Positions 40,615-49,487 are shown, numbered from the stretch's first letter. The stretch: DNA of 64,000 nt from Streptomyces sp. 3214.6 (GCF_900129855.1 NZ_LT670819.1:4836001-4900000), one strand, 5' to 3'. Notes: generated from the letters alone by a model not told the origin. Numbers and translations: made by a program.

Positions 40615-42218
40615 CGGCGACGGCTGTGGGCGGGTGGAGACTTGGCGGGATCGCCCGCTTCGTCACCCGGGCAGGAGCCGGGCGCGGCCTGGCTGGATGT
40701 CCGCGGCGTTCTGCCCGTGGCGAGGTAACAGACCGCCGCACCGGTGACGACAGCCACCGCCACGACCGCTGCGGACATTCCGCTCATGAATGCGTCCCGG
40801 ACGTCGTCGGCGAGCGCAGCCCCCTGGGGGCCGAGGCGCTCCGCGACCTGCAAACCGGCAACCGGAGAGCCCCGCACCGCCTCGGCGGCGTCGGGGAGTT
40901 GGTCGAGGTTCACGGTGAGCGCCGACCGATAGGCGCTCCCGAAGACGGACCCCATGAGCGCGATGCCGATGGCAGCACCGACCTCGCGGGTTGCGTCGTT
41001 CACGGCTGATGCCACACCCTGCTGGCCGTCCGGCAGGGAGTCGGTGATCGCCGATGTTCCGGTGGTGCCGGTCAGGCCGATGCCGAATCCCGCCAGCACG
41101 AGGCTGCCGAGGAAGGGGAGATATCCCGAAGCGGCCGTCAGCATCGACAGGACGACCAGGCCGGAACCGAGCAGCGCCAGGCCGCTCACCAGCACCGCCC
41201 GCATGCCGATCCGCTGGACGAGGACAGGGACGGCAAGGGAGATCGGAACGACGACGAGCGCCACGGGGACCAGAGCGACAGCGGACTTCAGCGGGCCGTA
41301 GCCGAGGATGAGCCGCAGGTACTGCAGGCCGACGAAGTAGAAGCCGAAGAGCACCATGAACTGCACCGTGAGTGCCACGCTGCCCGAGGAGAAGTCACGG
41401 ATGCGGAACAGACGCGGATCGAGCAGGGGCTTGCTGGTGCGCAGCCCCACAAGCACATAGGCGGTACCGGCTACCAGAGCGACGGCCAGCGCGACGATCA
41501 CGGGCGGCGTGCGCCAGCCTTCGTCGCTGCCCGCGATGAGCGCGTACACCAACGCTCCGGGAGCAAGGGCGGTACAGACGGCTCCGGCACCATCGAACCG
41601 GGGGGCGGCGGTGTCTCTCGACTCCGGAACCCGCAGGGCGGTCGCGAGGACCGTGGCCCCGGCGGCGAACCCGCCGGCCACGAAGATCGACCGCCAGGAG
41701 AACAACTCCAGCAGGCCTCCGGAGGCCAGCATGCCGAGGATCGAGCCGGCTGCCGCGCAGCCGGACCAGATCGCCACCGCCTTGCCGCGCCGGCCGGGAG
41801 GGAAGACGGCGGTGATGGTCGCCAGCGTCTGCGGCATCATCATCGCGGCTCCCAAGCCCATCACCGCGCGCCACACGATCAGCGCGGTGGTGCTGGACGA
41901 CTCCGCCGCGGCCAGAGCGGCGCCGCCGAAGACGACGGTCCCGAAGATCAGTACGACACGGCGGCCGACCCGGTCGCCCAGGGCCCCCAGCGGAAGCACC
42001 AGCCCCGCCAGAGCGACGGTATAGCTGTCAACGATCCAGGTCAGAGAGCTCAGGGAAGCTGACAGATCGAGGCCGATGTCGGGGAGGGCCAGGTTCAGCG
42101 CGGACATCGACGCGGTGACGAGCATGAGTGCGAAACACACGACGCACATGACAACCCGGCGTGCGGGTTGATCAAGCTCGATTGCTGCTCGGGTCAGCTC
42201 TGCGGGTCGAGGGGGCAT
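40611..42218 (-). CDS. MFS drug exporter (DHA2/QacA type, 14 TM)
   Basis: This 535-residue proton-driven exporter has motif A (LGALGDRVGRRVVLIFGTVVF), motif C (MGLGAAMMMPQTLATI) and about 14 TM helices, the DHA2 count. N-terminal LNLALPDIGLDLSASLSSLT-WIVDSYT is the family start. It should export a hydrophobic or aromatic compound. The upstream region (42219-42452) is AT-richer and holds CTACGCGACGTGA and the similar CTACGTGTGA; a repressor site is possible, but no regulator gene is adjacent. Confidence 0.92.
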   Translation of the reverse strand: MPPRPAELTRAAIELDQPARRVVMCVVCFALMLVTASMSALNLALPDIGLDLSASLSSLTWIVDSYTVALAGLVLPLGALGDRVGRRVVLIFGTVVFGGAALAAAESSSTTALIVWRAVMGLGAAMMMPQTLATITAVFPPGRRGKAVAIWSGCAAAGSILGMLASGGLLELFSWRSIFVAGGFAAGATVLATALRVPESRDTAAPRFDGAGAVCTALAPGALVYALIAGSDEGWRTPPVIVALAVALVAGTAYVLVGLRTSKPLLDPRLFRIRDFSSGSVALTVQFMVLFGFYFVGLQYLRLILGYGPLKSAVALVPVALVVVPISLAVPVLVQRIGMRAVLVSGLALLGSGLVVLSMLTAASGYLPFLGSLVLAGFGIGLTGTTGTSAITDSLPDGQQGVASAVNDATREVGAAIGIALMGSVFGSAYRSALTVNLDQLPDAAEAVRGSPVAGLQVAERLGPQGAALADDVRDAFMSGMSAAVVAVAVVTGAAVCYLATGRTPRTSSQAAPGSCPGDEAGDPAKSPPAHSRRR

Positions 42219-42452
42219 ACGGGGACGGCATCCTCACGTGCTGAAAGGGCTGAACCGGCGGCGGGTGAACCGCGCACCCGCCGGGCGCTGCGGGGCGGCG
42301 AAGCAGATTTTGTGATCTGGAGCGGTACCGATTTGCATACTCCATCACTCTACGCGACGTGATAACTACCCTACGTGTGACCAGCATCGCTTCACTGCCT
42401 GCCCGGCGGACCGCATCCTGCGGGCACCGGACTCGCGTGAGATCATCCGTCG

Positions 42453-42740
42453 ATGAGCAGCGACCTGGAGATAAGCGCTCTGGCCATCAACGTCACGGTC
42501 CCGCAGGAGCTCCGCTGGACGGACACTCGACGCGGGGAGACGTTCACACTGACCACTCTCAACGTCCGGCTTCTCCCGGACGGTCGCCTCGCCGCCAAGG
42601 CCTACGGCCGGCCGGTCAGCGGCGGTCGGGGCGCATACGTCTCGTTCCCCGTCCCCGACAAACCCGAACTGGCGGCCCTGGTCGCCGAAGCCGCCGGCCG
42701 CGCCGGGACGTTGTGGGCCGCCCATCGGGGTCTTGGCTGA
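42453..42740 (+). CDS. Hypothetical protein (95 aa)
   Basis: This 95-residue soluble protein begins SSDLEISALAINVTVPQELR and ends with a basic helix (RAGTLWAAHRGLG). It has beta-rich sequence with ETFTLTTLNVRLLPDGRLAA and GAYVSFPVPDKPELAALVAE. No known domain. The ATG lacks a strong ribosome site. Similar short proteins recur near MFS genes in actinomycetes in my memory, but this is weak. Confidence 0.55.
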   Translation: MSSDLEISALAINVTVPQELRWTDTRRGETFTLTTLNVRLLPDGRLAAKAYGRPVSGGRGAYVSFPVPDKPELAALVAEAAGRAGTLWAAHRGLG

Positions 42741-42775
42741 GCTCGGTTCGCCCCGAAGGCGGTCCGCCCGTCCGC

Positions 42776-43219
42776 CTACGAGGCGTTCTGGTGCAACGAC
42801 GTGATGAGGCGGTCGAGGTCTCCGCGTGCCGTGTACGTGCGGATCGGGTCGATGTAGTCGCGTGACTCGATGATCCGACCGTCCCGGACCCGCATGACGA
42901 AGACGCAGGGCACCTTGGCCGTGGAGTCGTCCGGCCGTGTGAACTCGTAGGCGAACTCGGCGACGATCACCTCCGGGTCAGCGGTCTCGTGGACGACGAC
43001 GTCGACGACCCGTCTCTTCGGGAGGGACGCCCGGGCTTCCGGCGGCACCGTGAAGTGTTCCTGGAGCGCGCGCCGACTCGTCAACGGCTCGGACTCCGGC
43101 GTCGCCATCGGGTGGCGGACGTCGGTGACCTCGCCGTACAGGTCGGGCAGATCGTCGAACTTTCCCCCGGCGACCCCATGGACAAGCTGGAGAAACACCT
43201 CGCGCGGACTGAGACTCAC
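42776..43219 (-). CDS. SnoaL-like polyketide cyclase-family protein
   Basis: This 147-residue NTF2-like protein reads SPREVFLQLVHGVAGGKFDD, HPMATPESEPLTSRRALQEH, VVVHETADPEVIVAEFAYEF and MRVRDGRIIESRDYIDPIRT. The GTG start is preceded by GGGAG. Members fold as a cone-shaped barrel and bind small ligands; its reaction is not predictable. The gene lies 30 bp after an XRE-type regulator gene on the same strand, so they may share a transcript. Confidence 0.75.
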   Translation of the reverse strand: MSLSPREVFLQLVHGVAGGKFDDLPDLYGEVTDVRHPMATPESEPLTSRRALQEHFTVPPEARASLPKRRVVDVVVHETADPEVIVAEFAYEFTRPDDSTAKVPCVFVMRVRDGRIIESRDYIDPIRTYTARGDLDRLITSLHQNAS

Positions 43220-43248
43220 ATGATCTCCCGAGAGTTGCGGACAGGCGG

Positions 43249-44592
43249 CTACAGCGGAGGTTGCGCCGGGGCCGGGCCCAAAGTCGTCGTGCCCGGGGCC
43301 GTGCGGTGGCCGAGGCCGGTGCGGTAGGCGTCCAGGGCGGCCTCGACGCGGCCCGTGCGGCGCAGCAGGTCGCCGAGCAGGCGGCACAGGTCGGCCAGGT
43401 CGCCCGCCGCGCCCGCGCGCTCCAGGAGGCTGAGCGCCCGCACATAGTGCTCCTCCGCAGCGTCCGTGTCCCGCGTGTCCTCGGCGATGATGCCGAGCAG
43501 CCGGTGCGCTCCCGCAGCGTGCACCGCGCCGCGCTCCGGCGTCAGCTCCCCGAGGACGTCGTGCAGCAGCGCCGCGGCCTCCTGCGACCTGCCCCTGCGA
43601 TGCAGGACATCGGCCAGTTCGACGGCGACCTGGCTGCTGTAGAGGGCGGCGCGCTGCGCCGACAGCATGGCCTGGGCCGCCTTCAACTCGCCTTCCGCGA
43701 GCTCCAGTTCGCCGTTCTGCGCGTAGACGTAGCCGCGCATCCAGTGGCAGTTGGCCAGCTCGGTACGGAGCTGGAGCTGACGGTAGAGCTCGGCGGCCTT
43801 CGCCAGTGAGGCGTCGGCCTCCGTGAGGCGGCCCTCGGCGAGGAGGGTCCGGGCCACGGACCGGTGCATACGAGCGACCAGGGCGGGGTCGCCGACCTGG
43901 GGCGCGAGGGCGAGGGCGAACTCGGCGGCCTGCGCGGCGCGGGCCTGCGCGCCCATGTCCATGTACGGGCCGATGACGGAGGCGTAGAGCAGCAGCAGTG
44001 CGTCGGGGTCGTGCAGCCCGCCCCGGTTGAGCTCGTCGAGGGTGGACTCCAACAGGTAGACCGCGTACCGGAGTTCACCGGCGAGGTAGTGGGCGACGGC
44101 ACGTCCGCGCAGGGCGGGGACGCGGGCGGGCAGCGGGGCGTCGGCGAGAGCGTCCTCGGCGCGTTCGAAGAAGCGGCGGGCGGCGTCCAGGTCACCCGTG
44201 TCGATCCCGCACTCCCCGAGCCCGAGCAGCGCGGTGGCCTGCTCCTCGGCCAGCCCGTGCTCCTCCGCCTCCGCGAGCAGGTCCGTGTACTGCCGGGCCG
44301 CGTCCTCGGCCTCCCCGGTGGCCAGCGCCCGCTGTGCTTCGGTGAGCCGGAGCCGCAGATCGGTGACCAGGCGGGCGGGCCGGCCGGTGGCGAGCTCCTC
44401 GAAGTCGACGCCGAGCCGTTCGGCGATGTACTTGAGCGCCTCGTCGGAGGGCCGCACCCGGCCGGCCTCCAGCGTGGAGATGTAGGCCGGGGTGTACGTC
44501 GGCTCGGCCAACTGCCGCTGCGTCAGGCCCCGTTCGATGCGCAGCCGCTGCACCCGGCGCCCGACGACCTCGGGCTCGTCCCGCTCTGCCAC
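43249..44592 (-). CDS. XRE-family regulator with TPR domain
   Basis: This 447-residue protein has an N-terminal helix-turn-helix (residues about 10-70; RLRIERGLTQRQLAE, YISTLEAGRVRPSDEALKYI) and about 350 residues of tetratricopeptide repeats (ERAEDALADAPLPARVPALR, QARAAQAAEFALALAPQVG, and others). This architecture matches peptide- or protein-sensing regulators. It is divergent from a small secreted protein at 44725, and the 132-bp gap contains the palindrome described below. The GTG start is preceded by no strong ribosome site. Confidence 0.87.
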   Translation of the reverse strand: MAERDEPEVVGRRVQRLRIERGLTQRQLAEPTYTPAYISTLEAGRVRPSDEALKYIAERLGVDFEELATGRPARLVTDLRLRLTEAQRALATGEAEDAARQYTDLLAEAEEHGLAEEQATALLGLGECGIDTGDLDAARRFFERAEDALADAPLPARVPALRGRAVAHYLAGELRYAVYLLESTLDELNRGGLHDPDALLLLYASVIGPYMDMGAQARAAQAAEFALALAPQVGDPALVARMHRSVARTLLAEGRLTEADASLAKAAELYRQLQLRTELANCHWMRGYVYAQNGELELAEGELKAAQAMLSAQRAALYSSQVAVELADVLHRRGRSQEAAALLHDVLGELTPERGAVHAAGAHRLLGIIAEDTRDTDAAEEHYVRALSLLERAGAAGDLADLCRLLGDLLRRTGRVEAALDAYRTGLGHRTAPGTTTLGPAPAQPPL

Positions 44593-44663
44593 GCCCCGGC
44601 TCTCCCAACTCCCCTTGACCCTCTTGCCGTTGGACTATCTCAGCCCCTAGGTTAAACAGCGAG

Positions 44664-44677
44664 TTAAGCACGCTTAA
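44664..44677. promoter_or_regulatory. TTAAGC-AC-GCTTAA palindrome in a divergent promoter
   Basis: A 14-bp sequence with perfect six-base arms lies in an unusually AT-rich stretch (44640-44680), preceded by GGTTAAAC, so three GTTAA-like elements occur within 30 bp. It is 73 bp from the XRE gene start and 48 bp from the secreted-protein start. It is a good candidate operator for the XRE protein controlling both genes. Confidence 0.6.
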
Positions 44678-44724
44678 TAGCTGGCTGACGTGAGTTTCGC
44701 AGTCGCCGACGTTGCGAGGTCGCC

Positions 44725-44994
44725 GTGCCCGGAAGCACATCCGCACGCCCTTCCGTGCCCTATGTCAGGGCCGTAGCGGCCGCCCTGCTGACCATCGCGG
44801 CGCTGATCACCGCGGCCAACGTGGGCCCGGCCAGAGCCACCGGCACCACACCGACGTCCCCGAAGGTGTCCGTCGAGCGGGTGCCGGAGAAGGAAAGGGC
44901 GTCCGACGCGGGCGTGTCCGGGGCGGGCGCGTCCGGGGCGGGCGCGTCCGGGGCGGGCGGGACGCTTCCGGCGTCCGGGGGCTCGCGGAGCTGA
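44725..44994 (+). CDS. Small secreted/membrane peptide (89 aa) with GASGA repeats
   Basis: This 89-residue protein starts at a GTG after GCGAGGTCGCC. It has one hydrophobic segment (VRAVAAALLTIAALITAANV), a probable signal peptide or anchor, then a polar region (PTSPKVSVERVPEKERASDA) and three copies of a five-codon repeat GASGA. The following bases can be read in the +1 frame as a sensible continuation (RGLAELSAAQGAGAPMFFVL onward to 45140), so the gene may be frameshifted. It is divergent from an XRE-TPR regulator, as signalling peptides often are. Confidence 0.5.
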   Translation: MPGSTSARPSVPYVRAVAAALLTIAALITAANVGPARATGTTPTSPKVSVERVPEKERASDAGVSGAGASGAGASGAGGTLPASGGSRS

Positions 44995-45263
44995 GCGCGG
45001 CGCAGGGCGCCGGTGCGCCGATGTTCTTCGTCCTGGCCGTCGCCGAGGGCGCCCGCTTCGACGCGGTCTTCGACGCGGTCTTCGGGGCGGTCTTCGGGGC
45101 GCTTCCGTCATGGCCGGCTGCGGCTCACGGGTTCTCTTGATCAGTTCGGCGAAAAGCCCACGCGAGTTCGTAGAAAAGCCTTTCTCCAGCGCCTTCGGAC
45201 TGCCAGTCTTCGGGCGCCTGGATGTCATGTCCGGGACGAGTCCTTCGTCGACTGGAGCCCCCC

Positions 45264-46016
45264 GTGCCCCACCGCCTCGCCCGAGCCGCCGCCGTCGCCG
45301 GCAGCGCCGCCGCCCTCGCCGTCGGCCTGACCGGCAGCGCCTCCGCCGGCGTGCTGCAGAACCTGCCCGAGAACGCGACCGCGTTCCAGAAGAACTTCGA
45401 GCCGGTCTACGACTACGACTCGGACAGCTGCTACCCGGCCGCCGCGATCGACCCGAGCGGCAACCTCAACGGCGGCCTCAAGCCGACCGGCCCCATCACC
45501 GGCGAATGCCGCGGCGGCCACCTCGGCAAGGCCAACACCTACTCGCGGGCCAAGTGCAACAACGGCTGGTGCGGGATCATCTACGCCAGCTACTTCGAGA
45601 AGGACGAGGCCTCCCCGGGCATCGGGCACCGCCACGACTGGGAGTGCATGGTCGTCTGGGTCAAGCAGGGCGCGGACACCCCGTCCTACCTGTCCGCCTC
45701 CGCCCACGGCGGCTTCAGCACCCACCCGATCGCCGACGTCCCGATGAGCGGGCAGCGCGTCGAGGCCGTCTACCACAAGGACGGCGCGTCCACCCACGCC
45801 TTCCGCTTCGCCAAGTGGGGCGAGACCCCGGAGAACGACACCGGCGCCTGGCACCAGGAGAACCTGATCACCTGGGACAACATGGCGGCAGGCCTGCGCG
45901 ACAAGCTGAACGCCTCCGACTGGGGCAACGCGAATCTCCCCCTCCAGGACTCCAAGTTCGCCGATCACCTGAACAAGGCCAAGCCGAGCGGCATCACGTT
46001 CGACCCCTACGCCTGA
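45264..46016 (+). CDS. Secreted NLP (necrosis-inducing-like) protein
   Basis: This 250-residue exported protein has a signal peptide (AAAVAGSAAALAVGLTGSAS) and a mature NPP1/NLP domain. The hallmark heptapeptide GHRHDWE is present, with the metal-site residues, and other family parts are CYPAAAIDPSGNLNGGLKPT, YASYFEKDEASPG and HAFRFAKWGETPENDTGAWH. NLPs bind plant sphingolipids and permeabilise membranes in pathogens, but many bacteria outside pathogens carry non-toxic copies. The GTG start follows CTGGAG. A repeat of its last five codons follows the stop. Confidence 0.9.
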   Translation: MPHRLARAAAVAGSAAALAVGLTGSASAGVLQNLPENATAFQKNFEPVYDYDSDSCYPAAAIDPSGNLNGGLKPTGPITGECRGGHLGKANTYSRAKCNNGWCGIIYASYFEKDEASPGIGHRHDWECMVVWVKQGADTPSYLSASAHGGFSTHPIADVPMSGQRVEAVYHKDGASTHAFRFAKWGETPENDTGAWHQENLITWDNMAAGLRDKLNASDWGNANLPLQDSKFADHLNKAKPSGITFDPYA

Positions 46017-46061
46017 GACCCCTACGCCTGAGACCCCTACGCCTGAGACACCTGCGGCTGA
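46002..46061. repeat. 15-bp tandem repeat carrying the NLP stop codon
   Basis: The unit GACCCCTACGCCTGA occurs three times exactly (46002-46046) and once with two changes (46047-46061). The first copy encodes the final DPYA and stop of the NLP gene, so extra copies carry in-frame stops. Confidence 0.9.
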
Positions 46062-46109
46062 GACACCGCAGAAACATTGATTGCCCTGATGGAGAGGGCT
46101 GTCAATCAA

Positions 46110-46186
46110 CTCTCCCGTTGCGAATCTCGGTGTCGTCACGCCGGATCCCCTGGTGTGCGGACGGACCCCACTTCGCAACGGGAGAG
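46110..46186. repeat. Perfect 15-bp inverted repeat with 47-bp spacer
   Basis: CTCTCCCGTTGCGAA (46110-46124) and TTCGCAACGGGAGAG (46172-46186) are perfectly inverted. The loop is 47 bases and holds no gene. It is 93 bp after the NLP stop and 31 bp before the stop of the next minus-strand gene. The size and perfect ends resemble a very small mobile-element remnant or an RNA structure, neither proven. Confidence 0.7.
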
Positions 46187-46216
46187 ACCAACCCGTTGAA
46201 ACGGCGGCGTCCGGCG

Positions 46217-47554
46217 TCACCCCTGGGTCTGCAACTGCCGCAACTGCTGCTGGACGTGGTCCAGCGCGCCCTCCCGGCGACCGGGCACCCGGGCCCGCAG
46301 CTCCGCGAGCTCCGGCCCCAGCTCACGGGCGCGCTCGGCGGCGCCGATCCGCCCCCACTGGTGGTGCGCCCGGTCCACGGCCGCCTCCACAGCAGGCGCG
46401 TCGACCGACTGCCCGGCCTCCAGCCGAGCCACGGCCACCGCCATCCACGTACGGCAACTGCGCTCGGCGTCCCCCGCGAACATCGCCAGATCCGCCCGCA
46501 CCTCGGCCCAGTGCAAAGCCTCCTCCGACCCGCCCCCATGCTCGACGGCAGCGACCTGCTCCCACCGCGCGGCAATCGCATCAGCATCCACATGCCGCCC
46601 AGCCTGAACGGCAGCGGAAATACGAGCGTGCGGATCACCCTCCGCCCCGTCCGAAGAAGTGCGAGGCCGCTCCCCTCCGGACCGAACCGCGGGCCCGGGG
46701 ACGACAGCCGCCGGGGAACGGAACCGGGCAGGAGAGGCGGGGACGCCGGGCACGGCGGAGGCACCGGGGACAGCAGGCGCGCCGGGGACAGCAGGCGCGC
46801 CGGGCACGGCAGGCGCGCCGGGCACGGCAGAGGCGCCGGGGACAGCAGAGGCACCGGGGACCGCAGGGCTGGCGGGTGCGGCGGGCGTGGCCGGAACGCC
46901 GGGGGCTACGGCAGGGGTGGCGGGGGTGTACAGCAGTAGGTCGCCGGTTTCGCCCTCGCCTCCGATTCGGGACAGGGCCATCTGGTGCAGTTGCTCCAGC
47001 TCAGGCCGTCCGCCGCTGCGCAGTATCGTCGCGACGGCCTTCATGTACGAGGGCGAGGCGACAGTCCGGCGGCCCCGCGCAGGCGGCTGTGCCACCCGCC
47101 CGTACAGGGCGACCCCGACCCCGCAGTCCAGCACGTTCCCGCGCAGCCACTCCCACACCTCCGCGTCCGCCCGCAGATCGAGCACGACCGTCGTCGTCCC
47201 GGCCGCCCGCAAGCGCAGCTCCTCCCGCAACCAGTGCCACGGCAACGCCGTGTACCGCACGGTCGAGGGCGTCGTACGGGCCAGCGCCAGATGCGGCAGC
47301 CGCTGCCGCCGGTCGAGTTGCAGCTGCCCGGCGACGAACAACGTCAGCGGGCCGGGCGCGGCCGCGGCGGCCCGCAGCCGCGTGAGCACGGCCTGCGGCT
47401 CCAGCGGATCGGCGAGCTCGACGACGTTCGCGGTGTCGGTGCCGGCCAGCACCGAGGGCGGCACGGCCGCCAGCACGGGGAGCACGGAGGCCGCGTCCAC
47501 CAGACACCCCTTGCCCGCGGGCGAGGCCGCCAGCAGCAGCACGGTTCCTGGCAT
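46217..47554 (-). CDS. Hypothetical protein with Pro/Ala repeat linker (445 aa)
   Basis: This 445-residue protein from the ATG at 47554 is preceded by AGGAGGGGACC. Residues 1-205 form a folded domain (GTVLLLAASPAGKGCLVDAA; LTLFVAGQLQLDRRQRLPHL; AEVWEWLRGNVLDCGVGVAL). The middle is about ten units of a Pro-Gly-Ala/Val repeat (PGAPAVPGAPAVPGASAVPG), from an 18-bp DNA repeat at about 46740-46870. The C-terminal 130 residues are helical (VQAGRHVDADAIAARWEQVA). I recognise no family; it looks like a two-domain scaffold. Confidence 0.7.
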   Translation of the reverse strand: MPGTVLLLAASPAGKGCLVDAASVLPVLAAVPPSVLAGTDTANVVELADPLEPQAVLTRLRAAAAAPGPLTLFVAGQLQLDRRQRLPHLALARTTPSTVRYTALPWHWLREELRLRAAGTTTVVLDLRADAEVWEWLRGNVLDCGVGVALYGRVAQPPARGRRTVASPSYMKAVATILRSGGRPELEQLHQMALSRIGGEGETGDLLLYTPATPAVAPGVPATPAAPASPAVPGASAVPGASAVPGAPAVPGAPAVPGAPAVPGASAVPGVPASPARFRSPAAVVPGPAVRSGGERPRTSSDGAEGDPHARISAAVQAGRHVDADAIAARWEQVAAVEHGGGSEEALHWAEVRADLAMFAGDAERSCRTWMAVAVARLEAGQSVDAPAVEAAVDRAHHQWGRIGAAERARELGPELAELRARVPGRREGALDHVQQQLRQLQTQG

Positions 47555-47764
47555 GGTCCCCTCCTGCACGGTCCCCACGGTCCCCTCCCCTCTCGATCGC
47601 GTACGTCAGCACCGTAACCGCTGCTGCTGCAAAGGGGGGCCTCAAGAGGCGCTTGCTGAGACTCTCCGCACACCGCGTGTCACAACCCTCTGCATCCGAC
47701 TTGCCACCGTCCACGCCCAGGTGTGCCCTGGAAGGCAGGGGCGAGGAGAGAGAGGAGTCCTCTC

Positions 47765-48208
47765 ATGGCTCATGCGGCACCCGCGTCAAGCATGGAGACG
47801 CCCACCGGGACAAGGACGCCGGACGTCTTCGGCGAACGGACCCACCGGATCGCCCAGTGGGCGGTCCCCGGCACGCTCGGACTCGTCTACGGCTACTGGG
47901 TCGCGGCCAACAACCGCTCGGGCGGCCCCATCACCGGCTGGAACGTCCTGCTCGGCTTCGTGAGCGCGATCGTGTTCGCGGGGCTGTACATGGGCATCCA
48001 CGCCCTGGCCCCGCACATGCGGCGCGAACTGCACGCCCTGCTGTGGACGGCGTTCGCGGGCTGCGCCTTCGGTTTCATGTACAGCGAGACCGGCGCGTCG
48101 GTCCTGCGCTCGACGGGCATGGCACTGGCCGTCTCGGCGGTCGTCTTCGCGACGCTGTTCTACCGCTACTACACGCGCGAGGACGCGGAGGGACACCGCA
48201 TCCGCTGA
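47765..48208 (+). CDS. Four-TM membrane protein (147 aa)
   Basis: This 147-residue protein has a polar start, then four TM helices (WAVPGTLGLVYGYWVAANN; WNVLLGFVSAIVFAGLYMGI; LLWTAFAGCAFGFMYS; MALAVSAVVFATLFYRYY) and a short basic tail. It has no enzyme motif. The GAGGAGAGAGAGGAGTC before the ATG is a plausible ribosome site. Its end is followed by a short repeat of the last codons (CGCATCCGCTGACGC twice) and a strong terminator. Confidence 0.7.
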   Translation: MAHAAPASSMETPTGTRTPDVFGERTHRIAQWAVPGTLGLVYGYWVAANNRSGGPITGWNVLLGFVSAIVFAGLYMGIHALAPHMRRELHALLWTAFAGCAFGFMYSETGASVLRSTGMALAVSAVVFATLFYRYYTREDAEGHRIR

Positions 48209-48272
48209 CGCGCACGCGCATCCGCTGACGCACCGGCAAGAGGGACGCACAAGAAGGACGTCAGGGGACCCA

Positions 48273-48304
48273 CAAGAGCCCCGGCATGGTGGCCGGGGCT
48301 CTTG
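48273..48304 (+). terminator. Terminator of the four-TM protein gene
   Basis: CAAGAGCCCCGGC and GCCGGGGCTCTTG form a perfect 13-bp stem with a six-base loop, 65 bp after the stop. The rest of 48209-48488 holds no gene. Confidence 0.85.
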
Positions 48305-48488
48305 CGTTCCCTCATCCCTCCACTCGCCGGCCGACCGGCATCCAGTCCCGGTCACCCGACGAGGTCCAACCCCCGTGCGTATGAGCGGCCTCCGTTGAGC
48401 GGTCTCTGTCTCCCCACCACCAGGAAACACCCGTTCGGGTGATCCCTCCACCGGAGGAGCCGAAGGGCCTGCCATTCGCGGACCACTC

Positions 48489-49487
48489 ATGCGGGCCACG
48501 AGAGCGGGCCACTCAAGTGGCCCCGCCCCGCTCGCGCGCCCCGTCCCCACCCCGTTGCCTGGTGTCGTGTCCCCAAGCCTGCGGACCGCCGCCTCGGCCG
48601 TCCTGATCGCGGTGTCCTGCCTCCTCGCGCCGTTCGGCACGCTGGCGGCCTGGGCGGCGTACGACCTGACGGACACCGGCCGGTATGTCACCACGATGGG
48701 GCCGCTGGCCTCCGACCCGGCCGTGCGCGACGCGGTCGTGGACACGCTGGGCGACGGCGTGGCCCGCGAAGCCGGCGTCGAGGACGGCCCGAACCGGCTG
48801 TTCATCCGCGACGCCGTGCGCTCCTTCACCGAGACCCGCGCCTACCGCACCGCGTGGGACGCGGGCAACGAGGCCGCGCACACGGCGGTGATGAGGGCGC
48901 TGAACGACGACAGCGCCGACCGCGACACCCACCCGGTGACCATGGACCTCGCCGCCGTGACGACCCCTCTCAAGCGGCAACTCACCGCAGACCACATGCC
49001 GTTCGCCGACAGCGTCCCGGTGGAGCACACCCATGTCGCGCTCCTCCCGCCCGACGAACTGGTCGCACTCCGGAAGGGCTACCACGTGCTCGACGTAGCC
49101 GGTTTCTGGCTGCCGCTGGCGGCCGTCGTATTCGCGGTGGCCGGTATCGCGGTGGCGGCCGTCCGCCGTCGGGCGATCACGGCGACGGCCCTCGGCACGG
49201 CCCTGGGCGGCGCGTTCCTGGGCCTGGCCGTCGCCATCGGCCGGCACCTCACCATCGCCGGCCTTCCCGACGCGGCCCACCGCCCCGCCGCGGCCGCCGT
49301 CTACGACGCCCTCACCGCCACCCTGCGCACGGCCTCCTGGATCCTGCTCGCCGTGGGCCTGACCGTGGCGGCGGCGACCTGGCTCACCCACCCGCACTCG
49401 CCGGTGGCCCGGCTGCTGCGACGCCGGCGAGGACCCGCAGCGCCCACGCCAACTCCCCCTCCGGAGCCGACCCGAGTCCGAGCCTGA
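48489..49487 (+). CDS. Membrane protein, about four TM with extracytoplasmic domain
   Basis: This protein of about 332 residues has a first TM helix after a Pro-rich start (VLIAVSCLLAPFGTLAAWAA), then an external domain of about 130 residues (LASDPAVRDAVVDTLGDGVA; RSFTETRAYRTAWDAGNEAA) and three to four TM helices near the end. The external part resembles actinobacterial membrane proteins of unknown role with repeated conserved Val/Asp loops. The start may be the ATG at 48489 or a GTG at 48567. Its last 104 bp overlap the convergent MocR gene. Confidence 0.7.
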   Translation: MRATRAGHSSGPAPLARPVPTPLPGVVSPSLRTAASAVLIAVSCLLAPFGTLAAWAAYDLTDTGRYVTTMGPLASDPAVRDAVVDTLGDGVAREAGVEDGPNRLFIRDAVRSFTETRAYRTAWDAGNEAAHTAVMRALNDDSADRDTHPVTMDLAAVTTPLKRQLTADHMPFADSVPVEHTHVALLPPDELVALRKGYHVLDVAGFWLPLAAVVFAVAGIAVAAVRRRAITATALGTALGGAFLGLAVAIGRHLTIAGLPDAAHRPAAAAVYDALTATLRTASWILLAVGLTVAAATWLTHPHSPVARLLRRRRGPAAPTPTPPPEPTRVRA

